This document shows, piece after piece, positions 9,144-17,574 of a stretch of 64,000 bases of DNA. The notes beneath the pieces are model-generated. The model made no database searches, was not told the origin of the DNA, and saw only the letters and a list, made by a program, of their open reading frames with translations. The DNA comes from an uncultured Lachnospiraceae bacterium (GTDB taxonomy: Bacteria; Bacillota; Clostridia; Lachnospirales; Lachnospiraceae). The position numbers and the translations under genes were made by a program. Location: positions 189,337 through 253,336 of the forward strand of contig CAJTLU010000002.1 of the NCBI GenBank assembly GCA_910577175.1. Direction: 5' to 3'. The number at the start of each line of letters is the position of its first letter. Within the stretch, counting starts at the first letter, position 1.

Positions 9144-11171
9144 ATGGTAATAACTATATTAGATAGTGGGTATAGCGGAAATGCATATGAAAAAGTCATT
9201 GGTGGAGTGTCAATTGAGGAAAAAGATGGGAAAATATTATATAAAAATGAGTATTTAGATACAAGTGGGCATGGAACTGCAGTGACTGATTTATTACTTT
9301 CACAATGTGAGGATGATGTTAAAGTTTATGTGATTCGTATATTGGATGGTGAGGAAAGGTGTAGTTCGGTAGTTTTGTTAAATGCATTTTTGTTTATTTT
9401 AGAAAAAGTAGAATGTGATTTGATTCATATTAGCGCAGGAGTGGAGAGCCTTTATGAAATTGTCGAACTTAAGAATGTGATTTCCAAGCTATACGATAAA
9501 AAAATATATGTGGTAGCAGCCTATGCAAATAATGGATCAGTATCTTATCCTGCTGCCTTTGATAACGTGGTGGGAATTGATATGGGTAGTAGATATATAA
9601 AAAAGAATCAGTATGAGTACGTTGAAGGAAGTATTATTAATTTTCGCACTAGTTCTAACTGCTTTAGAGTCAATTGGAATGGTAGACAAATGATTTTAAA
9701 TGGCAGTAGTTTTTCTTCAACATTGATTTCTGCTAAAGTGGCACAAATTATTAGTAAATATAAAATAAGAGATATTAGTGTGATTATGGATATGTTAAAA
9801 GGAGAAGCTTGTTATGTTCATGAGTATCATTATTTTCCAAGATTAACGTCTGCAGAGGAAATTGTTAGACAAATGAACAAAGCAATAGTAGTTCCTTTTA
9901 ATAAGGAAATGTTTCAAATTGCAGGGAATGAAGAACTATGTGATTTTGAGGTTGTTGGTTATTACAGTTTTAAATATGATATGAGTATTGGAAAAAAGAT
10001 TTGCCAAGTATTGAAATACAGCACCAATGAAAAAAAGGTTTGTAGTATTGAAACGATTAATTGGGAGGGTGACTTTGATACTGTTATTTTAGGACATTGT
10101 AATGAAATAGAATATACTATACAAAAAGATATTACGGCAGAAATTTTAAATCAAGCCAACCGGCATAATAAAAGGGTATATTCGTTGGCAAATATCACAA
10201 AATACATAAAAGATTATCCAGAATGTGCTGTACGAATGGCATTTCCATATGTTGATATTTCTTGTATACCACAAAACAGATTTGGTAAATTACGAAAGAC
10301 AAGTAAGCCTCTTATAGCAGTTTGTGGTACAAGTTCTAGGCAAGGTAAGTTTCATGTTCAGTTAGAGTTAAGAAGAAGATTTTTGTCTGATGGATATCAA
10401 GTATTTCAAATATCATCAGAACCGACAGGGTATTTATTTGGAATGGATTATGTGTATCCTATTGGGTATGAATCAACAGTGTATTTGTCGGAGCAAGATG
10501 CAGTATTAACATTGAATGATCAACTGGGAAGGGCTGATAATAGTAATGTAGATTTAATTCTTGTTGGTAGTCAATCAGGAACAATTCCTTTTCAATATAA
10601 CAATATTAGTCAGCTTACAATACAGCAGACAGAATTTTTGATGGCACTAAATCCAGATGCAGTACACAAGGTTGTCTTAATAGTTGGAGAGATGATGAGT
10701 AGGAATAGTAAAAAAATCGGATTAATAAAGTGGAAGCAGTGTATTTTTTTGTTGTGGGAAATTTTAGTAGTATTTCTATTTTATTTTATATTAGGATTAG
10801 ATTGGGTGAAGAGATATCGTAAATTTGAACTTTTTTTGATTGCAATATTGTCTTTGCCTGTGTGTATTTTAATTCATGAATTTATGCATTTTTTTGTGAT
10901 AAGATTATTTACAAATGAAAAGCTTTCATTAGGAGTTAAGCGTCAAGGTATTTGGATAAGATATATATATATACATATAGATGTGAAGTTAAAAACATGG
11001 AAATGGATATTAGTTAAGTTAGCACCAATTTTTGTGATAACTATTATCCCTACTCTTATAATGTTGTTTACAAATTATCGTAGTATGTTAGCATATTCGT
11101 TTGTAATGCTTAATTTTGCTGCGTCATACTATGACATAAGAGATGTTATATGTTTATGCCGGAAAAGTTAA
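9144..11171 (+). CDS. Fusion: subtilisin-like (S8) protease + DUF1611-like P-loop region + membrane zincin
   Basis: 675 residues, no signal peptide. Residues 1-210 form a compact S8 domain: Asp7 in ILDSG, His43 in DTSGHGTAV, oxyanion Asn129 in AAYANNGSVSYPA, and Ser189 in GSSFSSTLISAKVA. Residues about 255-530 resemble DUF1611-type proteins, with a P-loop-like CGTSSRQGKF near 394-403. From about 535 there are membrane segments with HEFMH at 578-582 (HExxH) and a downstream LNFAASYYDIRDV, the pattern of DUF3267-like zinc metallopeptidases. Three catalytic signatures in one chain is unusual. Neighbours (ABC exporters, transglutaminase-like) suggest maturation of an exported peptide; substrate unknown. 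Confidence 0.75.
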   Translation: MVITILDSGYSGNAYEKVIGGVSIEEKDGKILYKNEYLDTSGHGTAVTDLLLSQCEDDVKVYVIRILDGEERCSSVVLLNAFLFILEKVECDLIHISAGVESLYEIVELKNVISKLYDKKIYVVAAYANNGSVSYPAAFDNVVGIDMGSRYIKKNQYEYVEGSIINFRTSSNCFRVNWNGRQMILNGSSFSSTLISAKVAQIISKYKIRDISVIMDMLKGEACYVHEYHYFPRLTSAEEIVRQMNKAIVVPFNKEMFQIAGNEELCDFEVVGYYSFKYDMSIGKKICQVLKYSTNEKKVCSIETINWEGDFDTVILGHCNEIEYTIQKDITAEILNQANRHNKRVYSLANITKYIKDYPECAVRMAFPYVDISCIPQNRFGKLRKTSKPLIAVCGTSSRQGKFHVQLELRRRFLSDGYQVFQISSEPTGYLFGMDYVYPIGYESTVYLSEQDAVLTLNDQLGRADNSNVDLILVGSQSGTIPFQYNNISQLTIQQTEFLMALNPDAVHKVVLIVGEMMSRNSKKIGLIKWKQCIFLLWEILVVFLFYFILGLDWVKRYRKFELFLIAILSLPVCILIHEFMHFFVIRLFTNEKLSLGVKRQGIWIRYIYIHIDVKLKTWKWILVKLAPIFVITIIPTLIMLFTNYRSMLAYSFVMLNFAASYYDIRDVICLCRKS

Positions 11172-11214
11172 TTAAAAGGTTTTAATATTGGTAATATGAA
11201 TATGAGGAAAGATT

Positions 11215-12984
11215 ATGTGGAAAAAAATTAAAGATATCGTAAAGCTCATTAAGGCAGCTGGAAAATCGGGAATAATAATTTTGTGCTTTTTTTTGTTTAA
11301 AACACTTGTAAATCAATTGAAAGATTGTGGGATTACTGTTCTTATTCCTGCGTTAATAATTAATGCATATGAAAATAATCAATATAATAAACTTATATAT
11401 ATAGTGATTTCATTTTTTAGTGTAATATTTTTTCTTTCGTTAATATTAAATAGAATTGAAGACATATGTATGTGTAAGCAATACGCTGATGTTTCTAAAA
11501 AAATTACTTCAGAAATATTTAAAAAAATATCAAATTCTGATATAAGTAGATTTGATGATGCTTCATTTTATGAAAAGCATATTCTTAATATAAATAATAT
11601 TGAAGAAAAAATTTTTGAAGCAATTATAAATGTGGCAATGATGTTAAGCTGTATATTTATATTTTTTCTTAATTTTTCTTTGATTATTGTAGTATCTGGA
11701 AAGACATGGCTATTTGTCCTTTTGGCACTAGTGGCAACAATTATATTACAATTTTTGCAAACAAGATTCAATTTGGCTTATCAAAAAAAAGCTTTATCTC
11801 TAAATAGAAGGGCAGAAGTTTTAGGGCACTTTTTTATGGATTATGACTATGCTAAAGAGATAAAAAATCCTAAAAGGGCAAAAATGTTATTTGAACAAGT
11901 ATTACAGGAAAAAGAAATGGCCCTAGAACTATTTTACAAATCAAGGTTGAAATTTATAGGATTTTCTTTTGGAAAACTGTTTGCATCGACATTTTTTCTA
12001 AAAGTTATTTTTTTAGCTTATCTTACATTTAGATGTTTATTATATAAAGAGTATTCTTATGCAGGTATTTTGCTTGCATATAATGCATCAATAAATCTAT
12101 TTGGAGTTCTAAATAATTTTGTAACAATGCTTTCAAAATATGATGATATTGCACTTTATGCTGAGCATTATAATGAAATAATGGTTTATAAGAATGAGAT
12201 AGTATCTGGGAAAAAAGTATTAGATCATTTTGAAAATTTAGAATTTAGGAATGTTAGTTTTAGATATACTGGAATGGATGAAAATGTTTTGAATGGAGTT
12301 ACTTTTAAAATAAATCAAGGGCAAAAGGTCGCATTAGTAGGAAGAAATGGAAACGGGAAGTCATCGTTAATTAAGTTGCTTCTTAGATTGTATGAGCCGC
12401 AATCTGGGGAGATATTTGTAAATTCTATTAATATAAAAGAATATGATATAGAGAGTTATCGAAATTTTTTTGGTGTTTTATTTCAAGATTCAAGTATGTT
12501 TAATGCTACTATAGAAGAAAATATATATTTTGGACATAAAAATGATGTGAAGCTATTTGAAGTATTGAGTAATGTTGGAATTTACGACCGAATTGAAAAA
12601 CTTGAAAATAAAGAAAAGACAGAGTATGGAGTAGATATATTTGAACATGGTGTTATTTTTTCAGGGGGTGAGCAGCAAAGGTTACTTGTAGCAAGGGCAC
12701 TGGCTAAAAATGCAGAAATGATAATAATGGATGAACCAACATCTCATATTGATCCTGCTGCTGATATCAGTTTCTCTTCAATGGTGTTTAATAATTTGAC
12801 AGAGAAAACAGTATTGTATATTACTCATAGATTAATCTCTACAAAAAAAGCTGATTGTATAATTGTATTAAACAATGAAGGGTCAATTGAAAAAGGGAGT
12901 CATAGTGAGTTGATGCTGAACAGCGAATTATACAGAAAAATGTATGAAGCTCAAGAAAAAAGTTATACAACAATTACTTGCTAA
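11215..12984 (+). CDS. ABC exporter half-transporter of the island (complete)
   Basis: 589 residues: hydrophobic membrane domain to about 320, then a nucleotide-binding domain with Walker A GRNGNGKSS near 376, signature FSGGEQQR near 482, Walker B IIMDEPTSHID near 505 and ITHR near 537, so it appears catalytically complete. Strongly A/T-rich codon use, like the whole island and unlike flanking genes. There is a weak GAGGAAAG ribosome binding site. No C39 peptidase domain is present, so any leader removal would need another protease, possibly the upstream S8 or zincin domain (inference). Confidence 0.88.
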   Translation: MWKKIKDIVKLIKAAGKSGIIILCFFLFKTLVNQLKDCGITVLIPALIINAYENNQYNKLIYIVISFFSVIFFLSLILNRIEDICMCKQYADVSKKITSEIFKKISNSDISRFDDASFYEKHILNINNIEEKIFEAIINVAMMLSCIFIFFLNFSLIIVVSGKTWLFVLLALVATIILQFLQTRFNLAYQKKALSLNRRAEVLGHFFMDYDYAKEIKNPKRAKMLFEQVLQEKEMALELFYKSRLKFIGFSFGKLFASTFFLKVIFLAYLTFRCLLYKEYSYAGILLAYNASINLFGVLNNFVTMLSKYDDIALYAEHYNEIMVYKNEIVSGKKVLDHFENLEFRNVSFRYTGMDENVLNGVTFKINQGQKVALVGRNGNGKSSLIKLLLRLYEPQSGEIFVNSINIKEYDIESYRNFFGVLFQDSSMFNATIEENIYFGHKNDVKLFEVLSNVGIYDRIEKLENKEKTEYGVDIFEHGVIFSGGEQQRLLVARALAKNAEMIIMDEPTSHIDPAADISFSSMVFNNLTEKTVLYITHRLISTKKADCIIVLNNEGSIEKGSHSELMLNSELYRKMYEAQEKSYTTITC

Positions 12985-12997
12985 TAGGGAGACGGCC

Positions 12998-14413
12998 ATG
13001 AAAGAAATAATTAAAAAAGTAAGACATTGTCATAAGATTTTAACACGGGCAAGAATAAAAGGAAATAATGTAGATACGGGTTTTTTGGTAAAAGATACAA
13101 TTTTTACTATTTATGTGGAAATAACGGCATTTATTAATTCTGTGGTATTAATTAAATATGTCTTAGACCATGTACAAAGGGGGATTGAATTTAGTAAATG
13201 TATTTTTGTCTTTGGAGTGATAATATTATTAAATTTACTTAGTATGATAGCTGAGACATATAGAGATAATGTTATGAGAACTAAACATATTCATCTCCTT
13301 GCTAAAGACATTTCTAAAGATTTTTATCTTAAGTTGGAAAAACTTAATTATCAGGAGCAGTTTAATTCAAAAACGAAAGATATTTCAATGTTTGCATATT
13401 ATAATGCGGCTATGGCATTCTATAATAGTGAAACAATAGTAAGTACTTATATAGGTTATGCAGTTGCATTTATTATTAATTTTGTAACAGTAGTATTATA
13501 TGGTGGCTTGATGGGGTTGATAATTTTACTATTATTTCTTGCAATTACTATTTGGATACAAAAAATAGTAGTTAAAGTAAATAACATAGAATTTATTTAT
13601 ATGTTAAAGAAAAATAGTTTAAATAGGAGATTTAGATATTACAAAGATTCTATTTTCTTAAATAAGCATTCGAATCAAGTATTAAAAGTTGAATATGCAT
13701 TTGATTTCTTTTTAAGCAAATATAAGGATATAATAGAGGAACAAAAACAAGAGGATATAAGAAAAAATAAAGAATCCTTTTGGTATAAAGTTCTTAAAAG
13801 TCATTTATTCAGTTTATTGTATCATGTTATTTATTTTGTTTGTTTTTCTTATAAATTAATTGTTTTAAAAACTTTGTCCATTGGTAAGTTTTGGGCATGC
13901 TATAGAGCTTGTCTAGATGTTTTCGGGAATAATGTAATTAATTACTTTGGTGTGATGCAGCAGGCAACTCAATATATAGAACAAATATATATGTTTTTTG
14001 ACATCCAAGATGAGGATGATAAAGTGAAAAAAATTGGTATTGATGCTAATTCAAATTTTGAGATAGTGTTTGAAAATGTTGCATTTTCTTATCCCGGAAA
14101 AGGAAGAAAGGTTCTAAAAGATATTAATTTAAAAATCAGTAAAGGAGAAAGCATTGTTCTTTTGGGAGAAAATGGAGCTGGAAAGTCCACAGTTCTTCTT
14201 CTTCTTTACAGATTATTAAAACCAACAGAAGGTAAAATCTTATTAAATGGAATCGATATTGCTGCATATGATTTAAAACAATATAGGAACTTGTTAAATA
14301 TTATGTTTCAGGATTTTAAACTATATCCATATTCGTTAGCTAGTAATATTATATTACAGAATATGTATGAAAATGAGAGAGATTTAATAATGGAAAAGGT
14401 GAAGGAAGCTTGA
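12998..14413 (+). CDS. ABC exporter half-transporter of the island, truncated in its nucleotide-binding domain
   Basis: I place the start at the ATG at 12998, which follows TAGGGAGACGGCC; an in-frame ATG at 12944 would overlap the upstream gene. The protein (471 residues) has a membrane domain and Walker A GENGAGKST near 390 and the Q-loop MFQD near 438, but stops at 14413, before the signature, Walker B and H-loop. A full partner would need about 100 more residues. The point of truncation coincides with the open frame of the next gene, so an internal deletion or frameshift is likely. It probably paired with the upstream half-transporter. Confidence 0.75.
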   Translation: MKEIIKKVRHCHKILTRARIKGNNVDTGFLVKDTIFTIYVEITAFINSVVLIKYVLDHVQRGIEFSKCIFVFGVIILLNLLSMIAETYRDNVMRTKHIHLLAKDISKDFYLKLEKLNYQEQFNSKTKDISMFAYYNAAMAFYNSETIVSTYIGYAVAFIINFVTVVLYGGLMGLIILLLFLAITIWIQKIVVKVNNIEFIYMLKKNSLNRRFRYYKDSIFLNKHSNQVLKVEYAFDFFLSKYKDIIEEQKQEDIRKNKESFWYKVLKSHLFSLLYHVIYFVCFSYKLIVLKTLSIGKFWACYRACLDVFGNNVINYFGVMQQATQYIEQIYMFFDIQDEDDKVKKIGIDANSNFEIVFENVAFSYPGKGRKVLKDINLKISKGESIVLLGENGAGKSTVLLLLYRLLKPTEGKILLNGIDIAAYDLKQYRNLLNIMFQDFKLYPYSLASNIILQNMYENERDLIMEKVKEA

Positions 14414-14606
14414 GAAATTAAAAATACATAAAAGAGAGATTGCAAATTGTGTTTTAAAGTCAGCTTATGTTAAAACGGATGATTTTTGTTCATTTCGTAT
14501 AAAGCAGGCTGCAAGAGTTGAAATAGATTATAAGTTTATTTTACAGATTTTAGAAGATTATTATTATGAAAAAACATCTTATGATGATATAATACATGAA
14601 TACGGG

Positions 14607-14972
14607 ATGAGTATTTGGAATGTAATGATAGATTGTCTCGATTTTCTTATTAAGAAAAATCAATATGAGAAGGAAGATATTGATTTAAGATTATTTAGAA
14701 TGATATGGGAACATAAGAAAATTATGTGCGATCGAATAAGATTATTAAGCCAATATGTATTTTTTGATGAAAAAATATTGAGAGAATTAATTGAAATAGA
14801 ACAGCATGCCTATACAGCATTTCAATTAATTTTTAAATACACAATAGATAAAAAGCATTCGTTTGCCTTATTGTTGAAAGTTAAAAAAATTTATGAAGAG
14901 TTATTAAGTAAAGAAAAGGAATTATACCCGGAAATAATAAGTATTTATAAGAAGAGGGTAGATTGGCTATAG
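14607..14972 (+). CDS. Protein of unknown family, probably missing its N-terminus
   Basis: I do not recognise this 121-residue, charged, probably helical protein. No start codon with a good ribosome binding site is seen, and the same frame is open upstream to 14403, just inside the end of the truncated ABC gene, adding about 68 codons without ATG, GTG or TTG. The simplest reading is that a deletion near 14400 removed the end of the ABC gene and the start of this one and joined them out of frame. The visible sequence contains no catalytic motif I can name. Confidence 0.5.
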   Translation: MSIWNVMIDCLDFLIKKNQYEKEDIDLRLFRMIWEHKKIMCDRIRLLSQYVFFDEKILRELIEIEQHAYTAFQLIFKYTIDKKHSFALLLKVKKIYEELLSKEKELYPEIISIYKKRVDWL

Positions 14973-15006
14973 AAAAAATAAAATTGGTGGAGGACAGAGT
15001 AATCAG

Positions 15007-15879
15007 ATGAAGAATCCTTATTTAATTTTAAGTTTAGTTGCTTTTTTATTGGTATTGTATATATGTCTGTATGTATATTACAAGAAAGGAAAGAGAAAAA
15101 TTATTAATGTTAAATTACAAAAATCCCGAATAGAAATTTTACGGGAATATAAAGAGTATGATGCTGACCATGAAGAAATAAGGTATGGTTATTCGTTCAA
15201 AATGAACAATGAAGTTCCTAAATTACTTGAGAAATATAATTTTTCTGAGTATATGAAAGGGATTTCGCCTGAGTCAGATGATTTTGTGTTTCGATTACTT
15301 AGTTTCGTCGGTGAGCATTTTCGTCATAACTCAGAGATTTCACTCCCGCATAATCACACGATAGTTGATATTATTGAAGCATATGAACAAAATGGGAAAA
15401 AAACAAATTGTCGCGGATTGTCATTGATATTGGCGGAATTATTAAGAATAAATGGAATAAAAGCAAGACATGTGACATGTAAGCCATTTGAAGAGCCGTT
15501 TAATGATTGTCATGTGGTTGTTGATTGTATTTTGCCATCCGGGAAAAGAATTATGCTTGACCCTACAATGAGATTATATTTAAAAAATAAGCAAGGCGAA
15601 TTTATTTCAATTGAGCGCTTTCGAGAAGGGTTAATTGAAGGGGAGCAATTTTTTGAGAACAAAGAAGCATCATATAATGGAGGAAAATTTGACAGAGTAT
15701 GGTATATGGAATATATGTCGAAGAATTTGTTTCGATTTAGTGTCAGTTTAGATAATGCGGATGTAAGAAGAGAAGATGAACGAAGAGAGGTAGAATTGAT
15801 TCCAAGAGATTACAAGATTGAAGGTTTTCCAAGATGGAAAGTATTTGTGTATAATCCGTCGTCTTTTTGGAAAATTTGA
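15007..15879 (+). CDS. Membrane-anchored transglutaminase-like protein
   Basis: 290 residues with one N-terminal hydrophobic segment (about 4-24) followed by KKGKRK, which by the positive-inside rule would leave the catalytic part in the cytoplasm. A transglutaminase-like triad is visible: Cys135 in KTNCRGLSL, His169 in NDCHVVVD, Asp185 in MLDPT. Such domains act as cysteine proteases or amide-modifying enzymes. It is the last gene of the A/T-rich island and shares its composition. A role in peptide processing next to the S8/zincin fusion is inferred. It starts 34 bp after the preceding gene. Confidence 0.75.
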   Translation: MKNPYLILSLVAFLLVLYICLYVYYKKGKRKIINVKLQKSRIEILREYKEYDADHEEIRYGYSFKMNNEVPKLLEKYNFSEYMKGISPESDDFVFRLLSFVGEHFRHNSEISLPHNHTIVDIIEAYEQNGKKTNCRGLSLILAELLRINGIKARHVTCKPFEEPFNDCHVVVDCILPSGKRIMLDPTMRLYLKNKQGEFISIERFREGLIEGEQFFENKEASYNGGKFDRVWYMEYMSKNLFRFSVSLDNADVRREDERREVELIPRDYKIEGFPRWKVFVYNPSSFWKI

Positions 15880-16120
15880 ATGCTTTGCATATTCTGAAAA
15901 TGAGACATGATTTTTAGCTTCTTTTGGTAAATTTTGTTGTAACAGCTCTATTTTGCCAAACGGGTTATAGATCATGTCTATTTTTTGAAGTTATTTGCGA
16001 AACTTTATATGTCATTGAACGCATTCACAGCAGAAAAAGGTCTGTCCACAACATTTCTTTGACGAAAATCAAATAGAAATCCGATATAACTACAAACTAT
16101 ATTTTTCAGGAGGTGAAAGC

Positions 16121-16840
16121 GTGCAGATTGGCGTATGCGATGACCAGAAGGAAATACGGGAAATGATAGCGGATAAAATAAAGAAGCTCTATCCGGCGGA
16201 GACTATCAGAAGCTATCCGTCAGGGCAGGAGGTATTAAATGCCGTACCGCTTCCGGATATCCTGTTTCTTGACATACAGATGCCGGAGCCGGACGGGCTG
16301 GAAACGGCACGGATGCTTCGTGAATTAAGCCGTCAGATGATAATTATTTTCGTGACGGTAACGGAGGACTATGTATTCCAGTCATTCGACGTCGGAGCGT
16401 TTCATTATCTTGTCAAGCCGTTCGGGGAAGAGAAGTTTGAGGAGGTCCTGCACAATGCGGTCAGGCAGTTTAAGGAACGGCAGGCGGAGCGCGCAGGGAT
16501 AAAAAAGGAAAAGCCGGGCCTTATGGTAGTTACAAAGGGCCAGCACACTACAATAGCTCTGGAGGACATTGTGTATGCCGAGGTGTTTAACCGGAAGATA
16601 ATGCTCCACACAATGGATGCGGACATAGAGTATTACGGGAAAATGAAGGAACTGGAGAAAAGGGCAGGGGAGGATTTTTACCGTCCCCACAGGGCGTATC
16701 TTATCAATTTCAAGTTTGTCAGGAAATACGATGCGACTACCATTTATCTGAAAAAGGGACAGGCATTTCTGGCAAAGCGGAATTATCAGGATTTTGTCAG
16801 ATGCTATTTAAGGTTCAACCAGAGAAAGGGAAAGGAATAA
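16121..16840 (+). CDS. LytTR-family response regulator (AgrA-like), no adjacent kinase
   Basis: 239 residues. Receiver domain at 1-120 with acidic pocket (VCDDQ), phosphorylatable Asp in ILFLDIQMP and the conserved Lys in LVKPF. LytTR DNA-binding domain from about 135 (IVYAEVFNRKI, FYRPHRAYLINFKFV). The start is GTG after a strong AGGAGGTGAAAGC. LytTR regulators normally pair with a GHKL histidine kinase; none is next to it. A fragment of such a kinase lies at 62182, but no link can be shown. It immediately follows the A/T-rich island but has normal composition. Confidence 0.9.
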   Translation: MQIGVCDDQKEIREMIADKIKKLYPAETIRSYPSGQEVLNAVPLPDILFLDIQMPEPDGLETARMLRELSRQMIIIFVTVTEDYVFQSFDVGAFHYLVKPFGEEKFEEVLHNAVRQFKERQAERAGIKKEKPGLMVVTKGQHTTIALEDIVYAEVFNRKIMLHTMDADIEYYGKMKELEKRAGEDFYRPHRAYLINFKFVRKYDATTIYLKKGQAFLAKRNYQDFVRCYLRFNQRKGKE

Positions 16841-17002
16841 TGCCAGAGTAGAACCATCCGGAGCAGAAATCTTTGCGTTTACAACGAAAAAGAGCTGTTC
16901 TGCGCAGGGGCGGTTTAGTTTACAAAATGCAGAACCGAAAAATGAAATAAGGGTAAGCGGCAGTCTTACCTAAAAATATTGTAAGGATAGGAGGAAAAGA
17001 AA

Positions 17003-17368
17003 ATGGCAATGAACGGTATCAGCGGAGTAAACACACAAGCAGGACAGGTGGGAATGAACCAGGCAACGGATTCTTACAGCCGGAATCTTAAGAAGCAGAT
17101 TGCCGATGCTAAAAAGCAGCTGCAGGAGCTTTCTTCCAACGAGGAGATGGCACCGGAAGAAAAGATAAAGAAGCGGCAGGAACTACAGCAGCGGATTAAT
17201 GACCTGAATCTGCAGCTGAGGCAGCACCAGATGGAACAGCGCAGGGAGAAGCAGCAGGCAAAGTTACAGGGCAGTGTGGAAGGTGCGGAAATGCAGGCAG
17301 ACGAAGCATCCGCAGAGAAAGCAAAGCCGGCATTCCGGGCATATACGCCGACAGACATCCGTTTATAG
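17003..17368 (+). CDS. FlxA-like protein
   Basis: A 121-residue hydrophilic protein dominated by a coiled coil (about 25-95) rich in Gln, Lys and Glu, with SRNLKKQIADAKKQLQELSS, which matches the FlxA-like family. The function is not known; in enterobacteria FlxA belongs to the flagellar regulon. No flagellar gene is nearby. The ATG follows GGATAGGAGGAAAAG. A strong terminator follows at 17377. Confidence 0.7.
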   Translation: MAMNGISGVNTQAGQVGMNQATDSYSRNLKKQIADAKKQLQELSSNEEMAPEEKIKKRQELQQRINDLNLQLRQHQMEQRREKQQAKLQGSVEGAEMQADEASAEKAKPAFRAYTPTDIRL

Positions 17369-17376
17369 GGAACAGG

Positions 17377-17410
17377 CAGCCGTCCGCTAACACCGGGCGG
17401 CTGTTTTTTT
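17377..17410 (+). terminator. Intrinsic terminator after the FlxA-like gene
   Basis: CAGCCGTCCG (17377-17386) pairs with CGGGCGGCTG (17394-17403) with one G-T wobble, followed by seven T. Confidence 0.85.
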
Positions 17411-17472
17411 CTCCAGACTTAAAAACCTATGGTTTAATGATACATCTGGATGGAACGCAAGGATTTTGTTCA

Positions 17473-17501
17473 TTGAATTGTGTCCCGTTTTATGGTAAGA
17501 T
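17473..17501 (+). promoter_or_regulatory. Sigma-A promoter for the desulfurase-mnmA pair
   Basis: TTGAAT at 17473-17478, 17-bp spacer, TAAGAT at 17496-17501. It supports a start at 17575 rather than the in-frame ATG at 17437, which would lie upstream of the promoter. A small hairpin (CAGAGG/CCTCTG) sits in the leader near 17525. Confidence 0.6.
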
Positions 17502-17574
17502 GGGAAAGGGAGCAGATTACACACAGAGGGATTCCTCTGCATACAATATAGATATAGTTTGTGAGGACGGAATC

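Noticed and set aside
15748..15975. 75-codon minus-strand ORF at the end of the A/T-rich island
   Set aside because: Mostly antisense to the transglutaminase-like gene, with no supporting signal, although its first 35 codons lie outside and could be an old remnant.
17437..17574. Longer N-terminus for the cysteine desulfurase
   Set aside because: The promoter lies inside this extension, and the NifS family starts directly with the IYLDYAATTP segment.
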